Shown in pieces: positions 1 through 6,090 of a DNA stretch of 11,562 nucleotides. The position numbers and the translations under genes were made by a program. The stretch is from Synergistaceae bacterium (GTDB lineage Bacteria; Synergistota; Synergistia; Synergistales; Synergistaceae), in assembly GCA_012727545.1 (NCBI GenBank), contig JAAYHA010000231.1, forward strand, positions 1-11,562. The letters run 5' to 3'. The stretch's first letter is position 1; every line of letters starts with the position of its first letter. The notes beneath the pieces were generated by a model. That model was given only the letters and a program-made list of their open reading frames with translations, did no database searches and was not told the DNA's origin.

Positions 1-1694
1 CGTTTTCTGGTTATGTCTCCTCCGTAGCACTTGGCAAGTACGTCTTTCCTTACTGCTTTTATGTTCATCCTCACGATGACTTTTTTGCCTACAGCTGCCT
101 GCACAGGTATCTCAAAAAGCTGCCTCGGGATGAGTTCCTTGAGTCTTCCTACGACAGCATGTCCCCTGTGGTATGCCTGATCCGTGTGGCATATGAAGGA
201 AAAGGCGTCCACAGGCTCATCCTGGAGAAGAAGGTCTACCTTCACAAGGTCGGCTGCCTTGAAGCCAATATGATCATAGTCAAGCGACGCATAACCCTTT
301 GTGCAGGATTTCAGCCTGTCGTGGAAATCCAGTATGAACTCCGCCAAAGGCATGTCGTATGTAAGCCTGACTCTTTCCGGGGTTATGTAGTCCATGCCGA
401 CATACGTACCTCTTTTTTCCTGGCATAGCTGCATCGCTGCTCCCACAAACTGCTCCGGGATAAATACCGTCAGCTTTATGTACGGTTCCCTTATCTCTTC
501 AATTTTTACCTGCTCCGGGAAATCTGAAGGCTTATGGGCTTCAATAATGCTCTGGTTGGTCAGCACGATCTGATATACGACGTTTGGAGCTGTAGCAACA
601 AGATCTACCCCAAATTCCCGGCTCAATCTCTCTTTTGCTATTTCCATATGCAGAAGCCCAAGGAATCCGCAGCGGAAACCAAACCCAAGTGCGGCGGAAT
701 TTTCAGGTTCGAAACTGAGAGCCGAATCGTTTATCTGCAGTTTTTCAAGAGCTTCCCTCAATTGGTTTATATCTTCCCTCTCAACCGGGTAAAAACCACA
801 GAAAACTACAGGTTTTACTTTTCTGTAGCCGGGCAATGGGCTTGCCGCCGGACGCCTTGACTCTGTTATGGTATCTCCTACGCGTGCCTCAGCTATCGTC
901 TTTACGCTTGCAGCGAGATATCCGACTTCTCCCGGGCCAAGCTCAGAAACCTTGACCATGTCAGGTCTGAACATCCCTACTTCGTCCAGTTCGTAGTCGC
1001 GCCCTGTAGACATGAACCTGATATTTTTCCCGGCCTGTAGAGTCCCGTTGACCACCCTGACATAGCATATGACCCCTTTGTAGTTGTCATACACCGAATC
1101 AAAGATAAGAGCCTGAAGGGGCGCATCGGGATCGCCGTTCGGAGGCGGGACATCACGGACTATACGCTCCAGAAGATCCACGATCCCCTCTCCGGTCTTT
1201 GCGCTTACGCTGATGGCGTCATTTGCGTTTATCCCGATGATATCCTCTATCTCTTTTATTACTCTGTCCGGCTGGGCAGAAGGAAGGTCTATCTTGTTCA
1301 GGACAGGGATTATTTCAAGGTTAAGATCTATTGCAAGATAACTGTTGGCCACAGTCTGGGCTTCTACACCCTGTGCTGCGTCCACTACAAGTACGGCTCC
1401 CTCGCAAGCTGCAAGTGAACGGGAGACCTCATACGTGAAATCAACGTGGCCGGGAGTATCTATGAGGTTAAGTACATATTCCTGCCCGTCTTTGGCCTTA
1501 TAGTTCATCCTTACAGGAACAAGCTTGATAGTAATGCCCCTCTCTCTTTCGAGCTCAAGCATATCAAGCAGCTGGGCCTTCATATTACGCCCTTCTATGG
1601 TACCTGTCTCTTCCAGCAGTCGGTCTGCCAGAGTTGATTTCCCATGGTTGACATGGGCTATAATGCTAAAATTGCGGAACTTGTCCAGGATCAT
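1..1694 (-). CDS. lepA: Elongation factor 4 (LepA), 3' end missing
   Basis: LepA is a ribosome-associated translational GTPase that acts on stalled or mistranslocated ribosomes. The reading frame is open from an ATG at 1694 to the window edge, 564 complete codons of a family that is usually about 600 long, so only the basic C-terminal tail is lost. G-domain motifs are visible: P-loop AHVNHGKST (residues 13-21), switch region ERERGIT, DTPGH, LNKIDL and SAKTGEG. LepA-specific blocks follow: PPPNGDPDAPLQALIFDS, ALGFGFRCGFLGLLHME, EKRGTYVGMDY, KGYASLDYD, and near the edge LAKCYGGDITRK. A ribosome binding site AGGAG (1703-1707) sits 8 bases before the ATG. The P-loop has Asn at residue 16 where the family normally has Asp. 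Identification is secure. Confidence 0.97.
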   Translation of the reverse strand, partial: MILDKFRNFSIIAHVNHGKSTLADRLLEETGTIEGRNMKAQLLDMLELERERGITIKLVPVRMNYKAKDGQEYVLNLIDTPGHVDFTYEVSRSLAACEGAVLVVDAAQGVEAQTVANSYLAIDLNLEIIPVLNKIDLPSAQPDRVIKEIEDIIGINANDAISVSAKTGEGIVDLLERIVRDVPPPNGDPDAPLQALIFDSVYDNYKGVICYVRVVNGTLQAGKNIRFMSTGRDYELDEVGMFRPDMVKVSELGPGEVGYLAASVKTIAEARVGDTITESRRPAASPLPGYRKVKPVVFCGFYPVEREDINQLREALEKLQINDSALSFEPENSAALGFGFRCGFLGLLHMEIAKERLSREFGVDLVATAPNVVYQIVLTNQSIIEAHKPSDFPEQVKIEEIREPYIKLTVFIPEQFVGAAMQLCQEKRGTYVGMDYITPERVRLTYDMPLAEFILDFHDRLKSCTKGYASLDYDHIGFKAADLVKVDLLLQDEPVDAFSFICHTDQAYHRGHAVVGRLKELIPRQLFEIPVQAAVGKKVIVRMNIKAVRKDVLAKCYGGDITRK

Positions 1695-1721
1695 CTATGT
1701 CACTCCTTCAGTCAACAGTAT

Positions 1722-1751
1722 ATTCTAGCCGAAAAAGCACCTTTTTATCAA
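1722..1751 (-). promoter_or_regulatory. Likely sigma-70 type promoter of lepA
   Basis: Read on the minus strand there is TTGATA (1746-1751) as -35 and TAGAAT (1722-1727) as -10, separated by 18 bases. Each box differs from consensus at one position. Transcription would start near 1715, leaving a leader of about 20 bases with the lepA ribosome binding site. No comparably good promoter was found for the divergent propeller gene in the same 131-base gap. This is pattern matching only. Confidence 0.6.
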
Positions 1752-1825
1752 TCATTCTTTTTTACGATAGACAATATTACAAAAGAGATTAAGCTATTCA
1801 AATAAATTCGGGAGGGGCGATCATA

Positions 1826-2932
1826 ATGGACCATAAAAAAATGAATATCATAGCGATCCTGCTATTTCTTACACTTGCAATGCAGATCCCTGCTTTTGCT
1901 CAGGATTGGCCAATGTTTCGAGCAAACAGCCAAAGGACCGGAAATGTGGATCAAAATACTGAAAAGGTTGATTTTACAGGAAGAAAGGATTGGACTGTCA
2001 AAATCCCTGACGCAGTAAGATCTTCTCCTGCCATATTCAAGAACTCAATAATTTTCGGATCCAACAATGGCAATGTTTACTCCCTGGATCTATATTCCGG
2101 AAAAATAAACTGGACCTTCCCCACCGGCAACTGGGTGGTCTCTTCGCCTGCTATTGTTGACGGCAAGGCATTTGTGGGAAGTTACGACAGCAGGATGTAC
2201 TGCCTGGATGCCGCAACAGGGAAAATGATCTGGAGGTTCACCACTCACAACAGTATCCATTCTTCTCCGGCAGTTGCGGACGGTATTGTCTATTTCGGAT
2301 CTAACGACGGGTTTGTCTACGCGGTCGACATCAAAACCGGCTGGCAGAAATGGAGATATAAGACTGAGCGTGCGGTTCAGGGTTCTCCTGTGGTCTCAGA
2401 CGGAGTGGTCTACGTAGGGAATGACGAAGGCAAGCTTTTCGCTCTTGATGCAGCCTCCGGTGTGCTCAAATGGCGTGCGATCGTGGGAGGATCAATAGTA
2501 TCAGCTCCTGCTGTCAAAGATGGACATTTATACTTTACAAGCCAGGACGGCAAGATTTACTGCGCAAGGATCAAACACCAGGCTGTAATATGGAACTATG
2601 ACTCAAAAGCGCAGATAGAAACATCACCGATCGTAGAGGACGGAAAAGTCGTATTCGGGAACATCAGGGGATGGGTGACCTCACTTGACGCTATGACCGG
2701 AGCAGTGGTTTGGAAATATAAGGCTAATGAGTCGGTATATTCTTCACCTGCCGCATTTTCTGGAAAAATATTTTTCGGGACTAACAGCGATGTCCTTGTA
2801 TGTCTTGACGGAAAGACAGGAAACGTTGTCTGGAGAGCCCCGTTCGACGCTGATGTCCTTACCTCTCCTGCAATAGCGAAAGACAGGATCGTAATTGCGG
2901 GGGCTGATGGCAAGGTATGCGTCCTTAGATAG
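1826..2932 (+). CDS. Secreted PQQ-like eight-repeat beta-propeller protein
   Basis: A 368-residue protein of the PQQ-like repeat beta-propeller superfamily (BamB-like fold), with no enzymatic motif recognised. Residues 1-26 look like a signal peptide: basic start, hydrophobic stretch IIAILLFLTLAMQIPAFA, cleavage after AFA or AQ. There is no lipobox cysteine, so periplasmic or extracellular release is expected. A short DWPMFRANSQRTGN segment follows, a common opening in this family. From residue 57 there are seven repeats of exactly 40 residues and one of 32, each built on SSPA..DG..YFGS.DG.VY.LD..TGK..W. The last repeat lacks its terminal Trp strand, which W56 at the N-terminus could supply to close the ring. 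The start is fixed by GGAGGGG (1811-1817), 8 bases upstream of the ATG. Role and partner are unknown; a scaffold or outer-membrane assembly role is possible but unsupported. Divergent from lepA and convergent with abgA. Confidence 0.9.
   Translation: MDHKKMNIIAILLFLTLAMQIPAFAQDWPMFRANSQRTGNVDQNTEKVDFTGRKDWTVKIPDAVRSSPAIFKNSIIFGSNNGNVYSLDLYSGKINWTFPTGNWVVSSPAIVDGKAFVGSYDSRMYCLDAATGKMIWRFTTHNSIHSSPAVADGIVYFGSNDGFVYAVDIKTGWQKWRYKTERAVQGSPVVSDGVVYVGNDEGKLFALDAASGVLKWRAIVGGSIVSAPAVKDGHLYFTSQDGKIYCARIKHQAVIWNYDSKAQIETSPIVEDGKVVFGNIRGWVTSLDAMTGAVVWKYKANESVYSSPAAFSGKIFFGTNSDVLVCLDGKTGNVVWRAPFDADVLTSPAIAKDRIVIAGADGKVCVLR
1994..2929 (+). repeat. Eight in-frame 120-base propeller repeats
   Basis: The coding repeats start at residues 57, 97, 137, 177, 217, 257, 297 and 337, so the period is exactly 120 bases with no insertion or deletion. 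The last unit is short (32 codons). Protein signatures recur at fixed offsets: S-P at positions 10-12, an aromatic-G-S block at 20-23, LD at 31-32 and W at 40. The fifth unit is the most divergent (ARIKHQAVIW in place of LDxxTGxxxW). DNA identity between units is modest, which points to old duplication. Confidence 0.85.
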
Positions 2933-2950
2933 CGGCGCTTTATGCGCCGC
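2932..2950 (+). terminator. Strong GC hairpin at the propeller stop codon
   Basis: GCGGCGC (2932-2938), loop TTTAT, GCGCCGC (2944-2950) forms a perfect 7-bp stem. Its first base is the last base of the TAG stop codon. It is placed as a transcription terminator would be, but no T-tract follows, so intrinsic termination is doubtful. It may instead be the first member of the palindrome array that fills the gap. Confidence 0.4.
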
Positions 2951-2956
2951 GTTAAA

Positions 2957-3021
2957 CTGCCTGGAAATTTCGTCCAGGCGGGAAGCTGCGACAAAAACGG
3001 TCGCGGGAAGTAGTTGGGAAG
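2957..3021 (+). repeat. Tandem CTGC-hairpin-GCGGGAAG units
   Basis: Two units lie end to end, 2957-2985 and 2986-3010. Each begins CTGC, contains a stem with a 7-base loop ending in CG, and ends GCGGGAAG. Only the outer frame is shared: inner stems are CTGGA/TCCAG in the first and GAC/GTC in the second. A remnant third unit, TAGTTGGGAAG (3011-3021), follows without its hairpin. GGGAAG therefore recurs at 2980, 3005 and 3016. Confidence 0.7.
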
Positions 3022-3064
3022 CAGTTGTTTAAGGCAGAGGGAATTTGTGGCTTTTGAAGCCGCG

Positions 3065-3090
3065 GAGAATTTGCTCGCTCCGCATCGCGG
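3065..3090 (+). repeat. Left arm of a 26-base internal inverted repeat
   Basis: This stretch, beginning GAGAATTTG and ending CATCGCGG, is repeated in inverted orientation at 3327-3352 with 23 of 26 bases identical. It covers a linker nonamer plus the following hairpin segment, so whole linker-hairpin modules have been copied in opposite directions. Its symmetry centre (about 3208) differs from that of the 13-base ends (about 3276), so the array is not one simple large palindrome. Confidence 0.65.
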
Positions 3091-3231
3091 TGAAGTGCGG
3101 CCAAAGGCCGCGGAGGTTCAAAAGCACCGTCGTTCCAGGCATTGACCTAGCTCCCCATCGTCTCGCCCGGACGATTCTTAACGGGCGTCCAGCGGATTTG
3201 GGTTTAGGGCCTAAAAAGCCAGTTATAGCAA

Positions 3232-3280
3232 GGATCCAAAGACACTGGATCCCCGATCGGAGCACTCGGGGAAGACGATA
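3232..3280 (+). repeat. Double hairpin resembling widespread GGGAATGACG palindromes
   Basis: Two overlapping stems occur here: GGATCCA/TGGATCC with a 7-base loop (3232-3252) and CCCCGA/TCGGGG (3251-3271), followed by AAGACGATA. The layout CTGGATCCCCG, loop, CGGGGAAGACGA closely resembles the CTGGATTCCCG...CGGGAATGACG palindrome that I recall as common in intergenic DNA of many unrelated bacteria. The resemblance is from memory. Confidence 0.5.
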
Positions 3281-3318
3281 AAAAAGACTTTTCAATCACC
3301 GCCGGATGGGTCTTCCGG

Positions 3319-3411
3319 CAAATTCTCCGCGATGCTAAGCGAGCAAATTCCCCGCAACGCGAGCATCGCAAAGCGTTGCAAATTCTCCAGCGACGAACGT
3401 CGCGAATTCCC
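3319..3411 (-). repeat. Four nonamer linkers GRGAATTTG (minus strand) between hairpins
   Basis: On the plus strand CAAATTCYC occurs at 3319-3327, 3344-3352 and 3379-3387, and a variant CGAATTCCC at 3403-3411. The intervals of 25, 35 and 24 bases are filled by a weak hairpin, GCAACGC/GCGTTGC (3354-3379) and GCGACG/CGTCGC (3390-3403). The same nonamer is on the plus strand at 3039-3047 and 3065-3073. Linkers are conserved while stems differ, the reverse of a CRISPR array. Confidence 0.7.
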
Positions 3412-3439
3412 CGACCCTGCACCTTGGCCACTACGACCT

Positions 3440-3553
3440 CTTTTCGCCGGCTATGACGGCTCTTCTCGGCGATATTATCGCCACTTCTCGCGGCATGGTC
3501 CACGCCGCACTTCTCCGCTTTTAACCAACTGCTCGCCTATTGCTTGCCAATAG
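3440..3553 (-). repeat. Palindromes separated by CTTCTC linkers
   Basis: On the plus strand CTTTTC (3440-3445) and three CTTCTC copies (3462-3467, 3484-3489, 3510-3515) alternate with palindromes. The palindromes are GCCG/CGGC with a 7-base loop (3446-3460), a near-perfect GGCGATA palindrome (3468-3482) and GCGGC/GCCGC with an inner TGG/CCA pair (3490-3508). The first three linkers are 22 bases apart and the last 26. A CTATTG/CAATAG hairpin (3537-3553) closes the series 10 bases from the abgA stop codon. Read on the minus strand the linker is GAGAAG, matching the GGGAAG linkers of the left half. Confidence 0.7.
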
Positions 3554-3563
3554 CATACCGCCC

Positions 3564-4841
3564 CTATTTGCCGTTTAGCATGAAAACAGTCTTATACAGC
3601 ACTTCAAATGCTATCAGCATTGCCTTTTCGTCAAAATCAAAATGGTCGTTATGGTGACCGGCTTTTGTATCAGCGCCTATGCCTATGTACGTGGCCTTTC
3701 CGCCGTTGTCCTGGACTTTTTTCATCATCCAGCAGGCATCATCGCTTCCGGCCATTGGCTGTATCAGGTCTGTCCTATCCACTCCGCAGACAGAGGAAGC
3801 AGCCTCCATTACAATTTTTGCAAGCTCCCTGTCACTGGTGGCGCTTATCGCTTCACCGCATTTCTGCGTTGTGAGTTTGACGTCGTACATTTCCGCCGCA
3901 CCGTGGAGTATTCTCATAACTGCCCGGTAAATGTATATTGCCGCATCTTCTGTGGCGCCCCTCGTCTCTATTTTCATGTGTGCTTTCGGGGGGACAACGT
4001 TTCTTCCGTCTCCGGCATTAAGTACCCCTACATTGGTACGAGTCAGCCCATCCGGAGAGGGAGCGATGCCATGGATACTGAGCGCTGCAGAGGCTGCCGC
4101 AAGAAGTGCGTTTTTGCCTTTTTGTGGTTCGGCTCCTGCATGGGCACCCACGCCCCTATAGTCCGCATCTATTTTTGTAGAATAGAGAAATCCATCTGTT
4201 CCTCCAAAAACTGTTCCCGTTGGATTGCCAAGCCCAAGATGGAAAGTAAGGAAGTAGTCTGCGTCATCAACTGCTCCGGACTTTACAAAAGCAAATCCGC
4301 CCCTGGCCCCTTCCTCCGCAGGCTGGAATATGAAGCGAACTTTGCCTTTCAGCGAAGACTTCTCAGAAAAGAGCTCTTCTGCAAGGGTCATTCCTATAGC
4401 TGTATGGCCATCGTGGGCACAGGCGTGCATGCAGTTGGGGTTAACTGAATTGAAACCAAGCTGTCTCGGCAGGTGTGAAGATCCTCCTGTTTCAGTCGTG
4501 TCGACGCAGTCAATGTCAAACCTTATTGCGGTCACAGGTCCCGGCCTTCCTGTGTCTATTTCTGCTGTCAGGCCTGTCAGCCCCTTCATCTTTTCTATCA
4601 TCTCAGGAGATGCACCCTGGATTACCGCTCTTGTGACCTGAGCTTCAATGTCGGCATTGCGGCCAAGGACATGCTCAATTTGAACAAAATCTCCAGCAAA
4701 TCGGATGTCCATTCCGACATCTGTCATTGACTCTGCTATTTTCGATGTTGTCCTGAACTCCGTCCAGCCGGTCTCAGGATACCTGTGGAAATCACGACGC
4801 CTTTCCACCATTTTGTTAAAAACTTTTTCATCAGAGTACAT
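3564..4841 (-). CDS. AbgA-like M20 family amidohydrolase
   Basis: A 425-residue cytosolic metallohydrolase of the M20 peptidase family, closest in my recollection to AbgA, the A subunit of p-aminobenzoyl-glutamate hydrolase. Shared blocks include RRDFHRYPETGWTEFRT near the N-terminus, DTGRPGPV (97-103), MHACAHDGHTAIG (138-150), FIFQPAEEGARGG (170-182), GAHAGAEP (232-239), NVGVLNAGDGRNVVP (270-284) and AGHHNDHFDFDE (394-405). Likely metal ligands or catalytic residues are C141, H143, E177/E178, H201 and H396 or H397. The usual CGHDGH is CAHDGH here. No AbgB partner or AbgT transporter lies nearby, so the substrate may be another N-acyl amino acid or peptide. The ATG at 4841 is chosen because AGGGGGA stands 6 bases before it; a GTG 24 bases upstream has no such site. 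It follows lysA by 40 bases and is probably in the same operon. Confidence 0.88.
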   Translation of the reverse strand: MYSDEKVFNKMVERRRDFHRYPETGWTEFRTTSKIAESMTDVGMDIRFAGDFVQIEHVLGRNADIEAQVTRAVIQGASPEMIEKMKGLTGLTAEIDTGRPGPVTAIRFDIDCVDTTETGGSSHLPRQLGFNSVNPNCMHACAHDGHTAIGMTLAEELFSEKSSLKGKVRFIFQPAEEGARGGFAFVKSGAVDDADYFLTFHLGLGNPTGTVFGGTDGFLYSTKIDADYRGVGAHAGAEPQKGKNALLAAASAALSIHGIAPSPDGLTRTNVGVLNAGDGRNVVPPKAHMKIETRGATEDAAIYIYRAVMRILHGAAEMYDVKLTTQKCGEAISATSDRELAKIVMEAASSVCGVDRTDLIQPMAGSDDACWMMKKVQDNGGKATYIGIGADTKAGHHNDHFDFDEKAMLIAFEVLYKTVFMLNGK

Positions 4842-4847
4842 CCGGTA

Positions 4848-4854
4848 TCCCCCT
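4848..4854 (-). promoter_or_regulatory. Ribosome binding site fixing the abgA-like start
   Basis: AGGGGGA on the minus strand lies 6 bases before the ATG at 4841. It falls inside the longer frame that would begin at GTG 4865, so the longer start is unlikely. Confidence 0.7.
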
Positions 4855-4881
4855 AAACATGGCACTGCCTGCTTAATAATG

Positions 4882-6090
4882 CTAAAAATTATTCATAAGG
4901 CTTTCCATTGTATCCGCCTTCCTGATAAGCCTGACGGATCCGTCCCCGGCCAAAAGGACTTCTGCAGGGCGAAGCCTGCAGTTATAGTTTGAAGCCATCG
5001 AATAACCATAAGCCCCGGCATTCTTTACTGCAATTATGTGGCCCTCTGAAACAGGGCCAATATCTCTGTCTGAAGCCAGTATATCTCCGCTTTCACAGAT
5101 ATTTCCGACAATAGTTGCCTCGTTTATGCCGTTGACCGCCTTTTTGTCTGATAGAACTTCAATTTCATGGTATGAATCATATAGCACATGTCTCATCATT
5201 ACATTGAAACCAATGTCGGTGCCAACGTAATTTTTTCCGTAATTCTTTTTTACAGCATGTACTGTACCCAGAAGCAGTCCGCACTCGGCTGAGATATACC
5301 TGCCCGGTTCGCATTTAAAATGGACATCTTTGTTGTCATATTTTTCAAGAAAAAGATCGATAGTTTCTAAAAGCCTTTCAGACAGTTCGCTGAGGTCAAG
5401 CCTTTTTTCTCCCGGTTTGTAGGGCACTCCGAAACCTCCCCCGAAATCAATGAATTCCAGCCCCGGAAAATTCTCGGATATCAGGCATAAAAGTGAGTTT
5501 GCGGCATTTACATATGGCTCAGCTTCCAAAAACAGTGATCCTATATGCTGGTTTATCCCGACAAGCTTTAGGTCATATTTTTCAATGATTTTTTTTACTT
5601 CCGGATAAAATTCAGACTGGACACCAAACTTAGTCTTATGACCTGCTGTAATGACTTTTTCACAGTGCCCGGCTCCCATGCCGGGGTTGAACCTTACAGC
5701 GACTTTGCCCCCGGGGCTTATCCGGCCAAACTGCTCAAGCTGTGAAAGTGAGTCAACACTCACAAGTATCCCTCTCTCGATACAGTAACTCATTTCTTCA
5801 CACGAGACGTTGTTGCCTATATAAAATATCTCTTCAGGGGCAAAGCCTGCGTTCTGCAGAACAAATATTTCCCCCGGTGACATTGCGTCAGCACCCAGTC
5901 CCTCTTCGCGAATGATCTTAAGTAAAGAGAGGTTCGTGTTGGCCTTAGCTGAAAAACTCGGCTTTATCCTTCCTTGGAAACCTTCGAGCAGATCACGGCA
6001 CCTTTGTCTAAGGATGCTCTCGCTGTAAACGTAGAGAGGGCTCCCATATCTTTTCAGCAGTTCCTGTGCTGTATCAAATTCAACAAACAA
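4882..6090 (-). CDS. lysA: Diaminopimelate decarboxylase
   Basis: A PLP-dependent fold-type III decarboxylase converting meso-diaminopimelate to L-lysine, the last step of lysine synthesis, in the cytosol. The PLP lysine is K49 in SFSAKANTN. Further family motifs are GADAMSPGE, HIGS, DFGGGFGVPYKPGE (phosphate-binding glycines), CEPGRYISAE, GNICESGDIL (the substrate-side Cys/Glu pair from the partner subunit) and GAYGYSMASNYN near the C-terminus. Length of 402 is normal. The start is taken as TTG 6090 because GGGAG (6099-6103) is 8 bases upstream; GTG at 6099 is in frame but is itself part of that site. The gene overlaps the malic enzyme stop by 11 bases, which suggests translational coupling. 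It is separated from the thrC-thrB-lysC-asd operon by the fmdE-like gene. Identification is secure; the exact start is less so. Confidence 0.95.
   Translation of the reverse strand: MFVEFDTAQELLKRYGSPLYVYSESILRQRCRDLLEGFQGRIKPSFSAKANTNLSLLKIIREEGLGADAMSPGEIFVLQNAGFAPEEIFYIGNNVSCEEMSYCIERGILVSVDSLSQLEQFGRISPGGKVAVRFNPGMGAGHCEKVITAGHKTKFGVQSEFYPEVKKIIEKYDLKLVGINQHIGSLFLEAEPYVNAANSLLCLISENFPGLEFIDFGGGFGVPYKPGEKRLDLSELSERLLETIDLFLEKYDNKDVHFKCEPGRYISAECGLLLGTVHAVKKNYGKNYVGTDIGFNVMMRHVLYDSYHEIEVLSDKKAVNGINEATIVGNICESGDILASDRDIGPVSEGHIIAVKNAGAYGYSMASNYNCRLRPAEVLLAGDGSVRLIRKADTMESLMNNF

Larger units (their letters stand above)
3020..3533. repeat. Inverted 13-base ends around the array core
   Basis: AGCAGTTGTTTAA at 3020-3032 is matched in inverted orientation at 3521-3533 (12 of 13 bases). 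Inside each copy there is a related purine-rich stretch leading to the first GRGAA linker. The two copies enclose 514 bases of hairpins, as inverted ends of a discrete element would. I saw no convincing target-site duplication outside them. Confidence 0.5.
2932..3553. repeat. Array of about 17 different palindromes with conserved linkers
   Basis: The whole convergent gap between the propeller gene and the abgA-like gene consists of short hairpins whose stems differ in sequence but are mostly perfect. Good examples are 2932-2950, 2959-2979, 2988-3004, 3049-3061, 3062-3083, 3097-3111, 3157-3175, 3232-3252, 3251-3271, 3301-3319, 3354-3379, 3390-3403, 3446-3460, 3468-3482, 3490-3508 and 3537-3553; weak ones lie near 3328-3343 and 3426-3438. 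Loops of 7 bases recur. Linkers follow GRGAAG or GRGAATTTG, on the plus strand left of about 3275 and on the minus strand right of about 3318. No credible reading frame or tRNA is present. I do not recognise the element as a named family. It resembles REP/BIME-type palindromic intergenic DNA in position and structure. A folded non-coding RNA or a remnant of a hairpin-dependent mobile element are alternatives. Confidence 0.8.

Noticed and set aside
159..860. Plus-strand frames of 89 and 108 codons near the left edge
   Set aside because: They lie entirely opposite lepA, which reads without interruption through this region.
1762..1800. Promoter for the propeller gene (TAGACA at 1768 with TATTCA at 1795)
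   Set aside because: The spacer of 21 bases is too long and both boxes are imperfect.
3204..3503. 99-codon open frame on the minus strand in the hairpin array
   Set aside because: It is rich in Arg and Ser, runs across palindromes and linkers, has no ribosome binding site and no recognisable domain. Open frames are expected by chance in such GC-rich DNA.
3045..3553. Short open frames on both strands in the same gap (about 3045-3281 and 3332-3553 plus, 3029-3295 minus)
   Set aside because: They are low-complexity, overlap one another on opposite strands and follow the repeat units. They are explained better by the array.
2932..3553. CRISPR array
   Set aside because: Recurring elements are only 6-9 bases, spacing is irregular (22-35), the variable parts are palindromes and orientation flips in the middle. 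No cas genes are nearby.
3642..4448. 268-codon plus-strand frame opposite the abgA-like gene
   Set aside because: The minus strand encodes a full M20 protein with all motifs. The plus frame has no domain, is Cys- and Arg-rich and has no ribosome site.
4842..4865. Longer start (GTG 4865) for the abgA-like gene
   Set aside because: The strong AGGGGGA site lies within this extension, correctly spaced for ATG 4841, and AbgA homologues begin about there.
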